Counted from the first letter of the stretch, positions 1-7,255 are shown. The stretch: DNA of 11,929 nt from Flavipsychrobacter sp. (GCA_021156265.1 JAJNBR010000141.1:1-11929), one strand, 5' to 3'. Notes: generated by a model not told the origin, from the sequence alone. Numbers and translations: made by a program.

Positions 1-817
1 GGGACATTCAGCCCGCGATATTTTCGCGCTGCTACACTATAAGAATATCGAGATAGAAGCTAAGCCGTTTGCACTCGGCGTGCGCATAGAGCATCCGCAA
101 CAGCTGATAGATAAGATCCAATACCACTGCGATCTGCGTGGCGATTATTTGCCACCGGCTAGCTATTCCGTGGTTGCACAGGAATATGGCAGGGGGGTGT
201 TCTCCTTCTGCATGTGCCCGGGAGGTATTATTGCTCCGGCTGCTACTGCACCCGGCGAAATAGTGGTAAATGGCTGGTCACCTTCCAAGCGTAACAATCC
301 TTACGCTAATTCAGGTACTGTAGTTGCTGTAGATGAAAAGGATTATGCTGCGTATGGCTTTAAAGGGCAGCTAGCGGGTATCCGGTACCAGCAAATGGTA
401 GAGCAAAAAGCCTTTGCTATAGGTGGCGGAAAACTGGTAGCGCCGGCACAACGCATGGCCGACTTTGTAGATGGTAAGCTCTCTTCGACATTACCGGATT
501 GTTCTTACCTACCCGGTGTGCACAGCGCGGCTATTAAAGATGTATTACCTAAGGAAGTGAATGAAGCTTTGAGAAAAGCCGTTGTTGACTTTGGTAAAAA
601 GATGCGGGGATATTATACCAATGAAGCCTTGCTCGTTGCCACGGAATCGCGTACAAGCTCACCTGTACGTATCCCGCGCGACAAAGAAACACTGCAACAT
701 ACACAGATCAAAGGGTTATATCCCTGTGCCGAAGGAGCAGGTTATGCCGGCGGTATTGTCAGCGCTGCCATTGATGGCGAGCGCTGCGTAGAATCAGCTA
801 TCAGCCACTTGTTTTAA
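1..817 (+). CDS. FAD-dependent dehydrogenase, COG2509 type (5' truncated)
   Basis: The reading frame is open from the first bases (first full codon at base 2) and ends at the TAA at 815-817, so 271 C-terminal residues are present and the start lies outside the window. The visible part begins with GHSARDIF and contains the motif FSFCMCPGG around residues 69-77 and, near the end, the block GLYPCAEGAGYAGGIVSAA. From family knowledge these are hallmarks of the uncharacterised NAD(P)/FAD-dependent oxidoreductases of COG2509; the last block is the second FAD-contacting segment at the C-terminus. The N-terminal Rossmann dinucleotide motif is not in the window. A soluble cytoplasmic flavoprotein is expected; its substrate is not known. 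A GTG at base 80 could look like a start but lies well inside the conserved domain. It converges on dps, and the stop codons overlap. Confidence 0.85.
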   Translation, partial: GHSARDIFALLHYKNIEIEAKPFALGVRIEHPQQLIDKIQYHCDLRGDYLPPASYSVVAQEYGRGVFSFCMCPGGIIAPAATAPGEIVVNGWSPSKRNNPYANSGTVVAVDEKDYAAYGFKGQLAGIRYQQMVEQKAFAIGGGKLVAPAQRMADFVDGKLSSTLPDCSYLPGVHSAAIKDVLPKEVNEALRKAVVDFGKKMRGYYTNEALLVATESRTSSPVRIPRDKETLQHTQIKGLYPCAEGAGYAGGIVSAAIDGERCVESAISHLF

Positions 818-1314
818 ACGCCCAGGTAGGCCGAATACATCCACAGCAGTTTTTCCTGCTCGCGTATATAGTCGCTAACCAGCGAGTTGGTGCCTTCGTC
901 ATCCAGCTGGGCTGAAAGGTGCAGGATCTCGCGTTGACCTTCGAGGATGGTCTGCAAACTATCAACGATCATACGTACGCAGGTTTTACCCTCGGTAATG
1001 TTGGTCTCTTCCTTGATCTTTGAACTCTTGAGATAGCCTGAGAACGAATGGATGGGGGGATACCCTAACGTCACTATGCGCTCAGCTACTTCGTCTATCT
1101 TAGTCGCCAGGTCATTGTAGAGCCCTTCAAATTTCACATGCAGCTCAAAAAACTTTTCACCGGAAATATTCCAGTGAAAGCCTCTGGTATTGATGTAAAA
1201 GACCTGGTAACTAGACAGAAGTATATTTAGTTTTTCGGCCAGCGCTTTGGATTTATTAGGGTCCAGGCCTATGCGAGTTTTTTTTGTCAGTGGTTGTTTA
1301 GCGGCTCTTGCCAT
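814..1314 (-). CDS. dps: Dps family ferritin-like DNA-protecting protein
   Basis: A 166-residue protein, the usual Dps length. Dps forms a hollow dodecamer that oxidises Fe(II) with hydrogen peroxide and stores the iron, protecting DNA. The inter-subunit ferroxidase ligands are all visible: His47 (in GFHWN), His59, Glu63, Asp74 and Glu78. Their spacing (12, 4, 11 and 4 residues) matches that known for E. coli Dps. Residues 1-14 are rich in Lys and Arg (MARAAKQPLTKKTR), which in family members can bind DNA; that role here is inferred. The ATG at 1312-1314 is the only reasonable start. The gene converges on the flavoprotein gene; the two stop codons overlap in the tetranucleotide TTAA at 814-817. 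A short palindrome lies in the presumed promoter about 40 bases upstream. Confidence 0.93.
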   Translation of the reverse strand: MARAAKQPLTKKTRIGLDPNKSKALAEKLNILLSSYQVFYINTRGFHWNISGEKFFELHVKFEGLYNDLATKIDEVAERIVTLGYPPIHSFSGYLKSSKIKEETNITEGKTCVRMIVDSLQTILEGQREILHLSAQLDDEGTNSLVSDYIREQEKLLWMYSAYLGV

Positions 1315-1343
1315 AAATGCAGATTTACAAGGGAATTCGAGAT

Positions 1344-1364
1344 AAAAATTATACCGTTACGGTA
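1344..1364 (-). promoter_or_regulatory. Possible dps promoter with adjoining palindrome
   Basis: On the minus strand TAATTTTT (1344-1351) fits the Bacteroidota -7 consensus TAnnTTTG except for the last base. It abuts a 13-base inverted repeat, TACCGTTACGGTA on the plus strand at 1352-1364 (6-base arms, one central base), which would lie between the -7 and -33 elements. That is a typical operator position. No good -33 match is visible. Arms this short are expected a few times by chance in 12 kb, so only the position argues for function. Confidence 0.3.
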
Positions 1365-1411
1365 GTTTATTGAACATAATTATAGGCGTATAGCACAGGT
1401 TGCACTAATAG

Positions 1412-2152
1412 CTACTTCGGGTACCACTCCCTTATCCTTACTTCAATATTCTTGTCCTTCTCATTCACCAGCCTTTTGAATTCATTGACGTCCTGCCCGC
1501 GATAATGATAGGGATAGACGACAGCTGGTTTTAATTCGAGCACGGCGCTGGCAGCCTGGTTGATATCCATTGTATAAGGCAGGTTCATACAGATGAAGGC
1601 TATGTCAATGTTCTTTAGTGACCGCATTTCAGGGATGTCTTCAGTGTCACCGGATACGTAAATGTTTTTGTCAGCAATGTTTATCACGTAGCCATTGCCG
1701 CGGCCTTTGGGATGTCTCGAGTCTGAAGTTTCCGGCAGGTTGTACATGGGTATGGCGCTAAACCTGATATCTTCTTCAGTCAGGTTCTCACCATTCCTCA
1801 CGATCTTTATATGGTTGTCGCGGAAATAGGGCTGGAGTGAGTCGGCTACAGCGGGCGGTGCGATGAAAACAGCCCTGTCTGTTCTGAGGGTGGTCAGTGT
1901 TTTTTTATCCATATGGTCGCCGTGGATATCGGTGATCAGGATAATGTTGGGCCTGCGTATGTCCTTATAGAGTTCAGCTCCTCCGGCAGGGTCAATATAA
2001 ATGGTTTCTTCTTTCCACTGCAATACCAATGAGGCATGTTGCACCGGTGTTATTTTCACTACGCCGTCATTGGTTTGCAACACATCAGTTTGTTGCGCGT
2101 AGCTTATAGTAACGGCAGTGCCAAAGAGTGCGAGGAGAAATAGTTTTTTCAT
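1412..2152 (-). CDS. Exported metallo-beta-lactamase-fold hydrolase (UlaG-like)
   Basis: A 246-residue protein. Residues 1-19 form a signal peptide with likely cleavage at SYA|QQ, so the enzyme should be periplasmic. The rest resembles the Lactamase_B_3/UlaG-like branch of the MBL fold: His39 in QHASLVL, Asp54 in YIDPAGG, the metal motif TDIHGDHMD (residues 74-82), Asp in SGDTED and a late His in YPYHYRG. The classical HxHxDH motif reads DxHxDH here (Asp75, His77, Asp79, His80), which I recall from related Bacteroidota proteins. This makes it a probable metal-dependent hydrolase; its substrate cannot be told from sequence. The ATG at 2150-2152 gives a clean signal peptide. It is divergent from the YCII-like gene, with a 79-base shared spacer. 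Confidence 0.8.
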   Translation of the reverse strand: MKKLFLLALFGTAVTISYAQQTDVLQTNDGVVKITPVQHASLVLQWKEETIYIDPAGGAELYKDIRRPNIILITDIHGDHMDKKTLTTLRTDRAVFIAPPAVADSLQPYFRDNHIKIVRNGENLTEEDIRFSAIPMYNLPETSDSRHPKGRGNGYVINIADKNIYVSGDTEDIPEMRSLKNIDIAFICMNLPYTMDINQAASAVLELKPAVVYPYHYRGQDVNEFKRLVNEKDKNIEVRIREWYPK

Positions 2153-2171
2153 GGTGGCTTATTTATGTTTA

Positions 2172-2179
2172 CAAATCTA
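2172..2179 (-). promoter_or_regulatory. Candidate -7 promoter element for the MBL hydrolase gene
   Basis: The minus strand reads TAGATTTG, an exact match to the Bacteroidota -7 consensus TAnnTTTG, about 20 bases upstream of the ATG. A convincing -33 TTTG at the usual distance is not seen, so this rests on one element. Confidence 0.4.
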
Positions 2180-2231
2180 GCCACAAATACAATGCCTGCC
2201 AGCCTGGACAGAATTAACTAATTTAGATGTT

Positions 2232-2636
2232 ATGAAACAACTTGTTACACTTGCAGTGTTACTTTTTTCTGTCCTTTCTGTCAATGCGCAACACCAACAA
2301 AAGAAAGTGATTCGAGATGGCGACTTCGAAATGAAGCAGTATTATTTCGTGATGCTTACGAAAGGCGCGCGTCGTGCTGAAATAACCGACACTGCAAAGA
2401 TCAATGAACTTCAACGTGGACATATGGCCAATATCGACAAGCTGGCTCAGCAGGGGAAAATAGTTGTTGCCGGGCCTTTTGGCGACGACGGTAATTGGCG
2501 TGGTATTTTCATCTTTAACTGCGAAACTGAGATGGAAGTGAAGCAATTGCTGAATACCGATCCGGCCATCGCGGCTGGTCGCCTGGCATATGAAATACAC
2601 CCGTGGTGGACGGCAAAGAATTGTTTGTTCAAATAG
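2232..2636 (+). CDS. Exported YCII-like domain protein
   Basis: A 134-residue protein with a signal peptide, MKQLVTLAVLLFSVLSVNAQ, likely cleaved at NA|Q or just after it. The remainder matches the YCII-related fold (PF03795): His64 in the GHMANIDKL helix, then GKIVVAGPFGDDGNWRG (residues 75-91), and Asp110-Pro111 in the segment NTDPAIAAGRL, ending with IHPWW. In YCII proteins the conserved His and Asp form a putative active-site pair, and both are present. Most YCII proteins are cytoplasmic, so an exported one is less usual. Function is unknown; a small oxidoreductase-like or dimeric ligand-binding role is only a guess. TAATTTAG at 2219-2226 resembles a -7 element and would leave almost no 5' leader. 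Confidence 0.75.
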   Translation: MKQLVTLAVLLFSVLSVNAQHQQKKVIRDGDFEMKQYYFVMLTKGARRAEITDTAKINELQRGHMANIDKLAQQGKIVVAGPFGDDGNWRGIFIFNCETEMEVKQLLNTDPAIAAGRLAYEIHPWWTAKNCLFK

Positions 2637-2718
2637 TGCGTTCCACAATAAGATGTTTCCCAATACGTTTTTATTAAGCATTTCATCCTCATTGGCTATA
2701 TTTATTGAAACATCCCTT

Positions 2719-3117
2719 ATGAACCGCAACCTATTAGCAATAATGCTGCTCACTGTGAGCACGCTGACGGTAAATGTACTGGCATCCTGCAACAACAAGG
2801 TGAAGAAGAGCTATAACGTTGGCATTGATGTCCAAACCCAGTTTGAAAATGATAAAGTGCAGATCTATATTGACGATGAGAAGATACTGGACAAGCAGCT
2901 GACGACCAATGATGTGCTAGGTGTATGCCTGCCCGACGGAGTTGTTCACAAAGAGGTGAAAGAGGGGAAGCGCAAGCTTAAAGTAGTAGTAAACGGCTCA
3001 GCTACGGAAGTTGAAAAATTTACGCTGACGGAAGATGTTTATATCGGTGTCCGATACGACCGCTCCAAAGGCGAAATTTCATATATCTTCCAGAAGGAAA
3101 AGTTTATGTATGATTAG
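2719..3117 (+). CDS. Small lipoprotein of unknown function
   Basis: A 132-residue product from the ATG at 2719. This start was chosen because it gives a compact lipoprotein signal peptide (MNRNLLAIMLL...) with lipobox LASC and lipidated Cys24. The longer open frame beginning at 2590 would overlap the YCII-like gene and put about 43 unlikely residues in front of the signal. The mature part has alternating hydrophobic and charged residues, as in a beta-rich domain (VQIYIDDEKILDK, KLKVVVNGSATEV, EDVYIGVRYDRS). I do not recognise a family. It may be transcribed with the preceding gene (82-base gap) or from its own promoter, since TATATTTA at 2697-2704 is a 7-of-8 match to the -7 consensus. Anchoring in the outer or inner membrane on the periplasmic side is expected. 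Confidence 0.7.
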   Translation: MNRNLLAIMLLTVSTLTVNVLASCNNKVKKSYNVGIDVQTQFENDKVQIYIDDEKILDKQLTTNDVLGVCLPDGVVHKEVKEGKRKLKVVVNGSATEVEKFTLTEDVYIGVRYDRSKGEISYIFQKEKFMYD

Positions 3118-3210
3118 TCTTGCCAACCGGGTGTGAATTTCAGGGTGATTTTCCCCTTTCAACTTTCTTACCGCATTTCTTGTTTTTAGTTTCATGTAAA
3201 ATTTCCGCGC

Positions 3211-4530
3211 ATGAAGCTGTTATTCCATTTCATTTTACTGCTCCTGGTTTGCGATGTCGCGGCTGCGCAGGAACCTGTGCGTAAAGCATGGATAGGTGCT
3301 AACGGATCTTTTTCGGCGCAAGGGATGGCAGTGGATACCACAACGCCCGGATCCACAATGTACAATCTCGGCCTTCGCAAGGGTGATACTATTATTGAGT
3401 TGAACCGGCAGACCGTCATCGACATGCAAGGGTATAATAGCATCGCCGGTGCCATACGTACCGGTGAGCAGCTTACTGTAAAATATAAGCGCGGCAACAA
3501 GATCAGCGAAAAAAAGGCGAGCGCTGCCATGAAGCCATATGATATACTTGCCAACGGAGATGTTGTTTATAACTGGGCACAAATGGGGGAGTGTAAGTTG
3601 CGCACTATAGTACGTAAGCCAAAAGGCAATGGAAAGATGCCCGCCATACTGTTCATCCCCGGTTACAACTGTGGCTCGGTAGAGGGCTATGGTCAGGGCA
3701 GTTATGGAAAGCTGATCAATACATGGATCGCTAATGGATTTGCAGTCGTAACGATAGAGAAGACCGGGCTCGGTGATAGCTACGGTTGTATTCCATGCAT
3801 GGATGCCGACCTGGCGACGGATATGCAAGTATTTGAAACAGGTTACCGGTTTATGGAAGAGTTGCCATACGCAGATAAGAACAACCTCTTCATTTTCGGC
3901 CATTCCATGGGAGGAGTGATAGCGCCTATAGTGGCCGAGAAACATTCACCCCGGGGCGTCATCGCATTCGCGACTGTTTACCGTCCGTGGAGCGAATTTC
4001 TGCTGGAGATGCACAGGGTGCAATGGCCCCTGGATGGTAAGAGTTATGCCGAAACGGAGGACCGCGCGCGCCTGATTCAAAAAGTGTACTACGAGTACAG
4101 GTTGAAGAAGTCGCCGGCTGAATTGTATGAGAATCCTGAGTATAAGGATATCGTTGCAAGCGAGCTGGAATATAAGCCCGGCACCCGGCACATGTGGGGC
4201 AGGCACTGGCGTTTCTGGCAGCAGCTCGATTCGGTAGACCTGGCAAGAAGCTGGAGTAATGTAAATGCTAAAGTGTTATCGGTATTTGGCGAAGCTGATT
4301 TTGTTGCTTGTTCAGAACTGGAGCACCAGCTGATTGTTCGCACGGTAAATAGTACTCATCCCGGATATGCAGAGCACATCAATATTGCCGATGTTGATCA
4401 CCTGATGATCCGTAACCCCGATTGGCCAAGTGCTCACAAGCATTTTATGGATGCGGCTTACAAAAAAGATAACTTTCACCAGGGATTTGCAGACCGTTTA
4501 ACCAGCTGGATGAAAGGTGTAATGCAGTAA
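3211..4530 (+). CDS. Exported alpha/beta hydrolase with N-terminal PDZ domain
   Basis: A 439-residue protein with a signal peptide ending in DVAAAQ (residue 20). Residues about 24-105 look like a PDZ domain: GMAVDTTTPGSTMYNLGLRKGDTI, then ELNRQTV and a GEQLTVKYKR strand. Residues about 115-435 form an alpha/beta hydrolase: LFIPGYN at 148-153, GFAVVTIEKTGLGDSYG at 176-192, the nucleophile elbow GHSMGG with Ser232, a likely acid Asp363 in FGEADF, and His397 in DVDHLM. The full catalytic triad can therefore be placed. A periplasmic serine esterase or peptidase-like hydrolase is likely; the PDZ may bind a peptide or C-terminus. The substrate is unknown. The stop lies three bases from the stop of the convergent ywbE gene, with no terminator hairpin between. 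Confidence 0.85.
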   Translation: MKLLFHFILLLLVCDVAAAQEPVRKAWIGANGSFSAQGMAVDTTTPGSTMYNLGLRKGDTIIELNRQTVIDMQGYNSIAGAIRTGEQLTVKYKRGNKISEKKASAAMKPYDILANGDVVYNWAQMGECKLRTIVRKPKGNGKMPAILFIPGYNCGSVEGYGQGSYGKLINTWIANGFAVVTIEKTGLGDSYGCIPCMDADLATDMQVFETGYRFMEELPYADKNNLFIFGHSMGGVIAPIVAEKHSPRGVIAFATVYRPWSEFLLEMHRVQWPLDGKSYAETEDRARLIQKVYYEYRLKKSPAELYENPEYKDIVASELEYKPGTRHMWGRHWRFWQQLDSVDLARSWSNVNAKVLSVFGEADFVACSELEHQLIVRTVNSTHPGYAEHINIADVDHLMIRNPDWPSAHKHFMDAAYKKDNFHQGFADRLTSWMKGVMQ

Positions 4531-4533
4531 GGC

Positions 4534-4746
4534 TTATTCTGTATTCTCGTCGATGATCTCCACCACGCGGCCCACTTGCCCGTCGTCCAGCATCACCTTG
4601 ACACCTCGTGAATGATAGGGTGCACTGGTCAGCAAACGTTTTACAAATCCACGTGTGCGCTCACCGGTACGCTGATCCTTCTTTAGAATAATGTCTACTT
4701 CCATGCCGGGCTTAACATCAGCACGGTTTTGCCCGCTCTTGTTCAT
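4534..4746 (-). CDS. ywbE: YwbE family protein
   Basis: A 70-residue protein, near the usual length of about 65 for this family (DUF2196), named after Bacillus subtilis YwbE. The recognisable core is RADVKPGMEVDIILKKDQRT, then GERTRGFVKRLL and DDGQVGRVVEI, a small beta-barrel-like sequence. The ATG at 4744-4746 is chosen because the family starts just before RADVKPG; an in-frame ATG 51 bases further upstream would overlap the preceding gene and add non-conserved residues. The gap to the upstream gene's stop is only four bases, so the two are very probably cotranscribed and possibly translationally coupled. The function of the family is not established. Confidence 0.88.
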   Translation of the reverse strand: MNKSGQNRADVKPGMEVDIILKKDQRTGERTRGFVKRLLTSAPYHSRGVKVMLDDGQVGRVVEIIDENTE

Positions 4747-4750
4747 ACTA

Positions 4751-5215
4751 TTAGTCTTTCGGTACCAGTTGAAAGCTGACACCGCCCGTGAGGCCAATGC
4801 ACATATCTATATTCGTGAAGCGGAATGAACCCAATTTCAGTTTTTGCTGGTAGCTGTCAGCAAGAAGCAAGGTCTTAACTATAGTGTTGAGCATGACCTT
4901 ATCCTTATGCTTTTCCAGTATTGCATCGCGTTTTTCGGCAGGGATATCGCTTGCTTTTTGAAAATGAAAAGTAACGTCGGGAGGGAGCCCAAGACTTATG
5001 GTAATGCCGGTTGTCTTAAAACCGATCTCGTCAATGATAGGCGATAGTGCGATCAGGTCATTCATGAAATCGATAGACTTTTCTTTCGCACTGTCCGTCA
5101 TGCCTGTAAACTTTTCAGAAAATTTTGAAAAGTTGATATTGGCTTCAAAAGCCTCCTTAGCTGCATCCTTTTTTTCAGCTACTTTCTCCGACACCTTATT
5201 CAGCAGGTCTTTCAT
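4751..5215 (-). CDS. Conserved-looking protein of unknown function
   Basis: A 154-residue protein I do not recognise. No signal peptide or clear membrane segment is seen. The first 45 or so residues are rich in Lys, Ala and Glu (MKDLLNKVSEKVAEKKDAAK), consistent with an amphipathic helix. The rest looks like a mixed alpha/beta domain with a hydrophobic turn SPIIDEIGF, a strand pair GITISLGLPPDVTFHF and a final GLTGGVSFQLVPKD. The ATG at 5213-5215 was preferred over one at 5243-5245: the upstream ATG would abut the terminator hairpin of the preceding gene, leaving no leader, and adds an atypical hydrophobic stretch. It is followed after four bases by ywbE, and the pair forms an operon. Probably cytoplasmic; no role can be assigned. 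Confidence 0.75.
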   Translation of the reverse strand: MKDLLNKVSEKVAEKKDAAKEAFEANINFSKFSEKFTGMTDSAKEKSIDFMNDLIALSPIIDEIGFKTTGITISLGLPPDVTFHFQKASDIPAEKRDAILEKHKDKVMLNTIVKTLLLADSYQQKLKLGSFRFTNIDMCIGLTGGVSFQLVPKD

Positions 5216-5245
5216 AACAATAAAACTTACCGCAAAGATATGCAC

Positions 5246-5275
5246 AAAAAAACCGTCCGCCTGTTGGCGGACGGT
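5246..5275 (-). terminator. Rho-independent terminator of the T9SS protein gene
   Basis: Perfect 10-base arms ACCGTCCGCC (5252-5261) and GGCGGACGGT (5266-5275) with a 4-base loop. On the minus strand the GC-rich hairpin is followed by a run of seven T (5252-5246). It lies about 20 bases after the stop of the large secreted-protein gene at 5295 and separates it from the downstream operon. Confidence 0.93.
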
Positions 5276-5294
5276 AAAGTAATGGGCAAAAGCT

Positions 5295-7028
5295 TTATTG
5301 CCGCGTAAATCTCATGTTCACGACGTTACCCGTATCGTCAGTAAGACGCATCGTATATACACCGGGCGAAAGTCGCGAAATATTGACTGTGTTGCTACCG
5401 TTTACAAGGTGTAGTGGGGCGGACTGCACAGTCCTTCCCAGGTTGTCAATTATATTGAGGTGTACCTTCTTTGCTTGCAACATATTTTCGATAAAGATGT
5501 CAGTGCCGGCAACCGGGTTGGGGGAAAGGGTAACACCGCTTTCGTTAAGGACATCATTTACAGAACTGGACACATCCATTTTAAGCTGGGCAGCCACACT
5601 GGTATCGTGGTATATGCCGCAACCGGGATCCGTTGATTTAATAATGGAACGGAACCACCAGTTCGACATAGAAAGCGGTGGATTCTTCACAAGCAGTGAA
5701 CTGGTTTTTGTGCCCTTGTAGAGCACATTGTCATTGATATTTGAATAAGTGATCCCATCGGCACTTGCCTGCCAGTAGGTGACATAGTCTTGCCCCGTTA
5801 CAGTCATTGTAAATTCAGCGTCCTGGTAAGGTAGTACAATCTGGTCATTAGGTCCGCCGACATTGATCTCCGGCGGCGTGAGTACCGTCAGCGGAATGGG
5901 GGCAGTGGTAACTCCGCTGCACTGGCCGATGGCAGCTACTACACATCTGAATATATAGTCATTCAACGTATCGGGTGTGTTAAGGATGGTTAGTATCGGC
6001 GAATTAGTGCCGGAGTACGGGAAGGAGTTGGGTATGTTTGTAAAAACGCCCACAGTCGCAACTGCCATTTCCCATTGATACCCTATTACAGAGCCAAATA
6101 CATTTACGCTCATGCTCGTTGCTGCAGTTTCGCAAACGCTGTCTGATAAAGTCTGGCTGATGATACTGGCGCCCGGCATAACGGTAAGGGTTGCCACAGA
6201 CGAGTTCATAGGGTTATTGCATGCACCGGACAGTTTACAGCGGTATTGATTATTATGAAGCGCCATCGTAAGAGGAGAAACAGTCAGGGTGCTTGTTGTA
6301 GCGCCGCTATAGGTAGCGTTGTTAGTGATGTCCGTAAAGCCGGAGCCTGTATTGACCTGCCATTGATAGAAGCTGGTATTTGTAGCTGTTACTGAAAAAT
6401 TAGCAGATGTGCCTTCGCATTGATTCCTGTTTAGCGGCTGCGCGCTGATGACCGGCGAAGGACAGGTAACAATGTCAAATCCAAAGCCGGCGTACGTACC
6501 GTCCATGCCTGTGGCGGTAGTACTTCCGTAAGTGCCGTACAAGCGTCGGGCGGTAAGTGAATTTTGGTTTACGTTGAAGCCATTACTATAACTCTGGCTT
6601 TCTACCAGCACCATCAGGCCTTGTGTATTATCGTAAACAAACGGGGTGCTAAGGGTGAATTTTACCCAGCCGCTTGGCACCGTCGGTATTACATAAGGGT
6701 TCCCGGATACTACTGTTGTCATACCCGTTGTAGGGTAGGTTGTAGAAGCCCAGCCTGAGCCGGTTACCTGGCCCATCTTGATCGTAAAACTATTGTAAGT
6801 GGCATTGCTTGCCGCGCCCGCGGTATAAAAATAGATATCGGTAATAGTACCGTTGGGGGGAGCTCCAAAATCGCCGGGCACGTAAAACCATCCTACTTTG
6901 TTGCCGGACGTGTTATTAAAGGGATACGTGTTGGCCCCTGAGCTGGCGCTGACAGACCATTGCGGAGTTTGTGCATGTGCAATGGCGCCACAAAATGCAA
7001 ATAAGATAAATAGTACACAGTGTTTCAT
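5295..7028 (-). CDS. Secreted Ig-like repeat protein with T9SS type A sorting domain
   Basis: A 577-residue protein with a signal peptide cleaved near HAQ (residue 20). Residues 21-187 form a beta-rich domain with many Gly, Ser, Thr and aromatic residues (GWFYVPGDFGAPPNG, GLMVLVESQS). Three Ig-like modules follow at about 188-285, 286-383 and 384-483. Each has a Trp in a YQWQ, YQWE or YWQAS strand; a late Cys in an RCKLSGAC, RCVV or DPGC context; and a spacer such as TYSGATTSTLTV. Residues about 497-577 are a Por secretion tail (TLSPNPVAG, NIIDNLGRTV, LSPGVYTMRL, NMRFTRQ), which directs export through the outer membrane by the type IX system and removal or anchoring by the sortase-like PorU. 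A cell-surface adhesin or polymer-binding role is inferred. Its terminator lies just downstream. The leader is AT-rich with inverted repeats. Confidence 0.9.
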   Translation of the reverse strand: MKHCVLFILFAFCGAIAHAQTPQWSVSASSGANTYPFNNTSGNKVGWFYVPGDFGAPPNGTITDIYFYTAGAASNATYNSFTIKMGQVTGSGWASTTYPTTGMTTVVSGNPYVIPTVPSGWVKFTLSTPFVYDNTQGLMVLVESQSYSNGFNVNQNSLTARRLYGTYGSTTATGMDGTYAGFGFDIVTCPSPVISAQPLNRNQCEGTSANFSVTATNTSFYQWQVNTGSGFTDITNNATYSGATTSTLTVSPLTMALHNNQYRCKLSGACNNPMNSSVATLTVMPGASIISQTLSDSVCETAATSMSVNVFGSVIGYQWEMAVATVGVFTNIPNSFPYSGTNSPILTILNTPDTLNDYIFRCVVAAIGQCSGVTTAPIPLTVLTPPEINVGGPNDQIVLPYQDAEFTMTVTGQDYVTYWQASADGITYSNINDNVLYKGTKTSSLLVKNPPLSMSNWWFRSIIKSTDPGCGIYHDTSVAAQLKMDVSSSVNDVLNESGVTLSPNPVAGTDIFIENMLQAKKVHLNIIDNLGRTVQSAPLHLVNGSNTVNISRLSPGVYTMRLTDDTGNVVNMRFTRQ

Positions 7029-7200
7029 CTCTCTATTTTTTTAAATTCAAAGGTTACATTCTCTTAAATTTAATAATTTAAAATCATTTAACAAATGCAA
7101 AAAAATAGATTATTGACCCTGCGTAAAGTATAGTTATTGATATGTAGTGAGTTATTAACTCCTGGTTTAAGATATGCCTGATCTTTTTTCTTAAACAGGT
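7029..7200 (-). promoter_or_regulatory. AT-rich upstream region of the T9SS protein gene with inverted repeats
   Basis: This gene-free stretch precedes the secreted-protein gene. It contains a palindrome GAGTTATTAACTC at 7149-7161 and, directly adjoining, an imperfect stem of about 11 pairs with one bulge between 7161-7172 and 7189-7199. A 7-base AT-only inverted repeat lies at 7064-7081. TAACCTTTG on the minus strand (7048-7056) resembles a -7 element with one extra spacer base. No clear -33 element was found. Confidence 0.3.
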
Positions 7201-7232
7201 AAAAATAAAAATCCCCGGACCAGCCGGGGATT
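7201..7232 (-). terminator. Rho-independent terminator of rpsT
   Basis: Nine-base arms AATCCCCGG (7210-7218) and CCGGGGATT (7224-7232) with a 5-base loop. On the minus strand the hairpin is followed by a T-rich tail (complement of 7201-7211). It begins 24 bases after the rpsT stop codon. Confidence 0.9.
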
Positions 7233-7255
7233 ACAAATATTGATATAAGAATGGC

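Noticed and set aside
2259..2798. Minus-strand open frame of 179 codons opposite the YCII-like gene
   Set aside because: It lies almost wholly opposite a gene with a clear domain and signal peptide; its translation shows no recognisable motif.
3235..3945. Minus-strand open frame of 236 codons inside the PDZ-hydrolase gene
   Set aside because: The plus-strand frame has a signal peptide, PDZ and full catalytic triad; the antisense translation has no domain features.
5295..7028. CRISPR-like or tandem DNA repeats in the secreted-protein gene
   Set aside because: The Ig-like modules are similar only at the protein level; no near-identical DNA repeats were seen.
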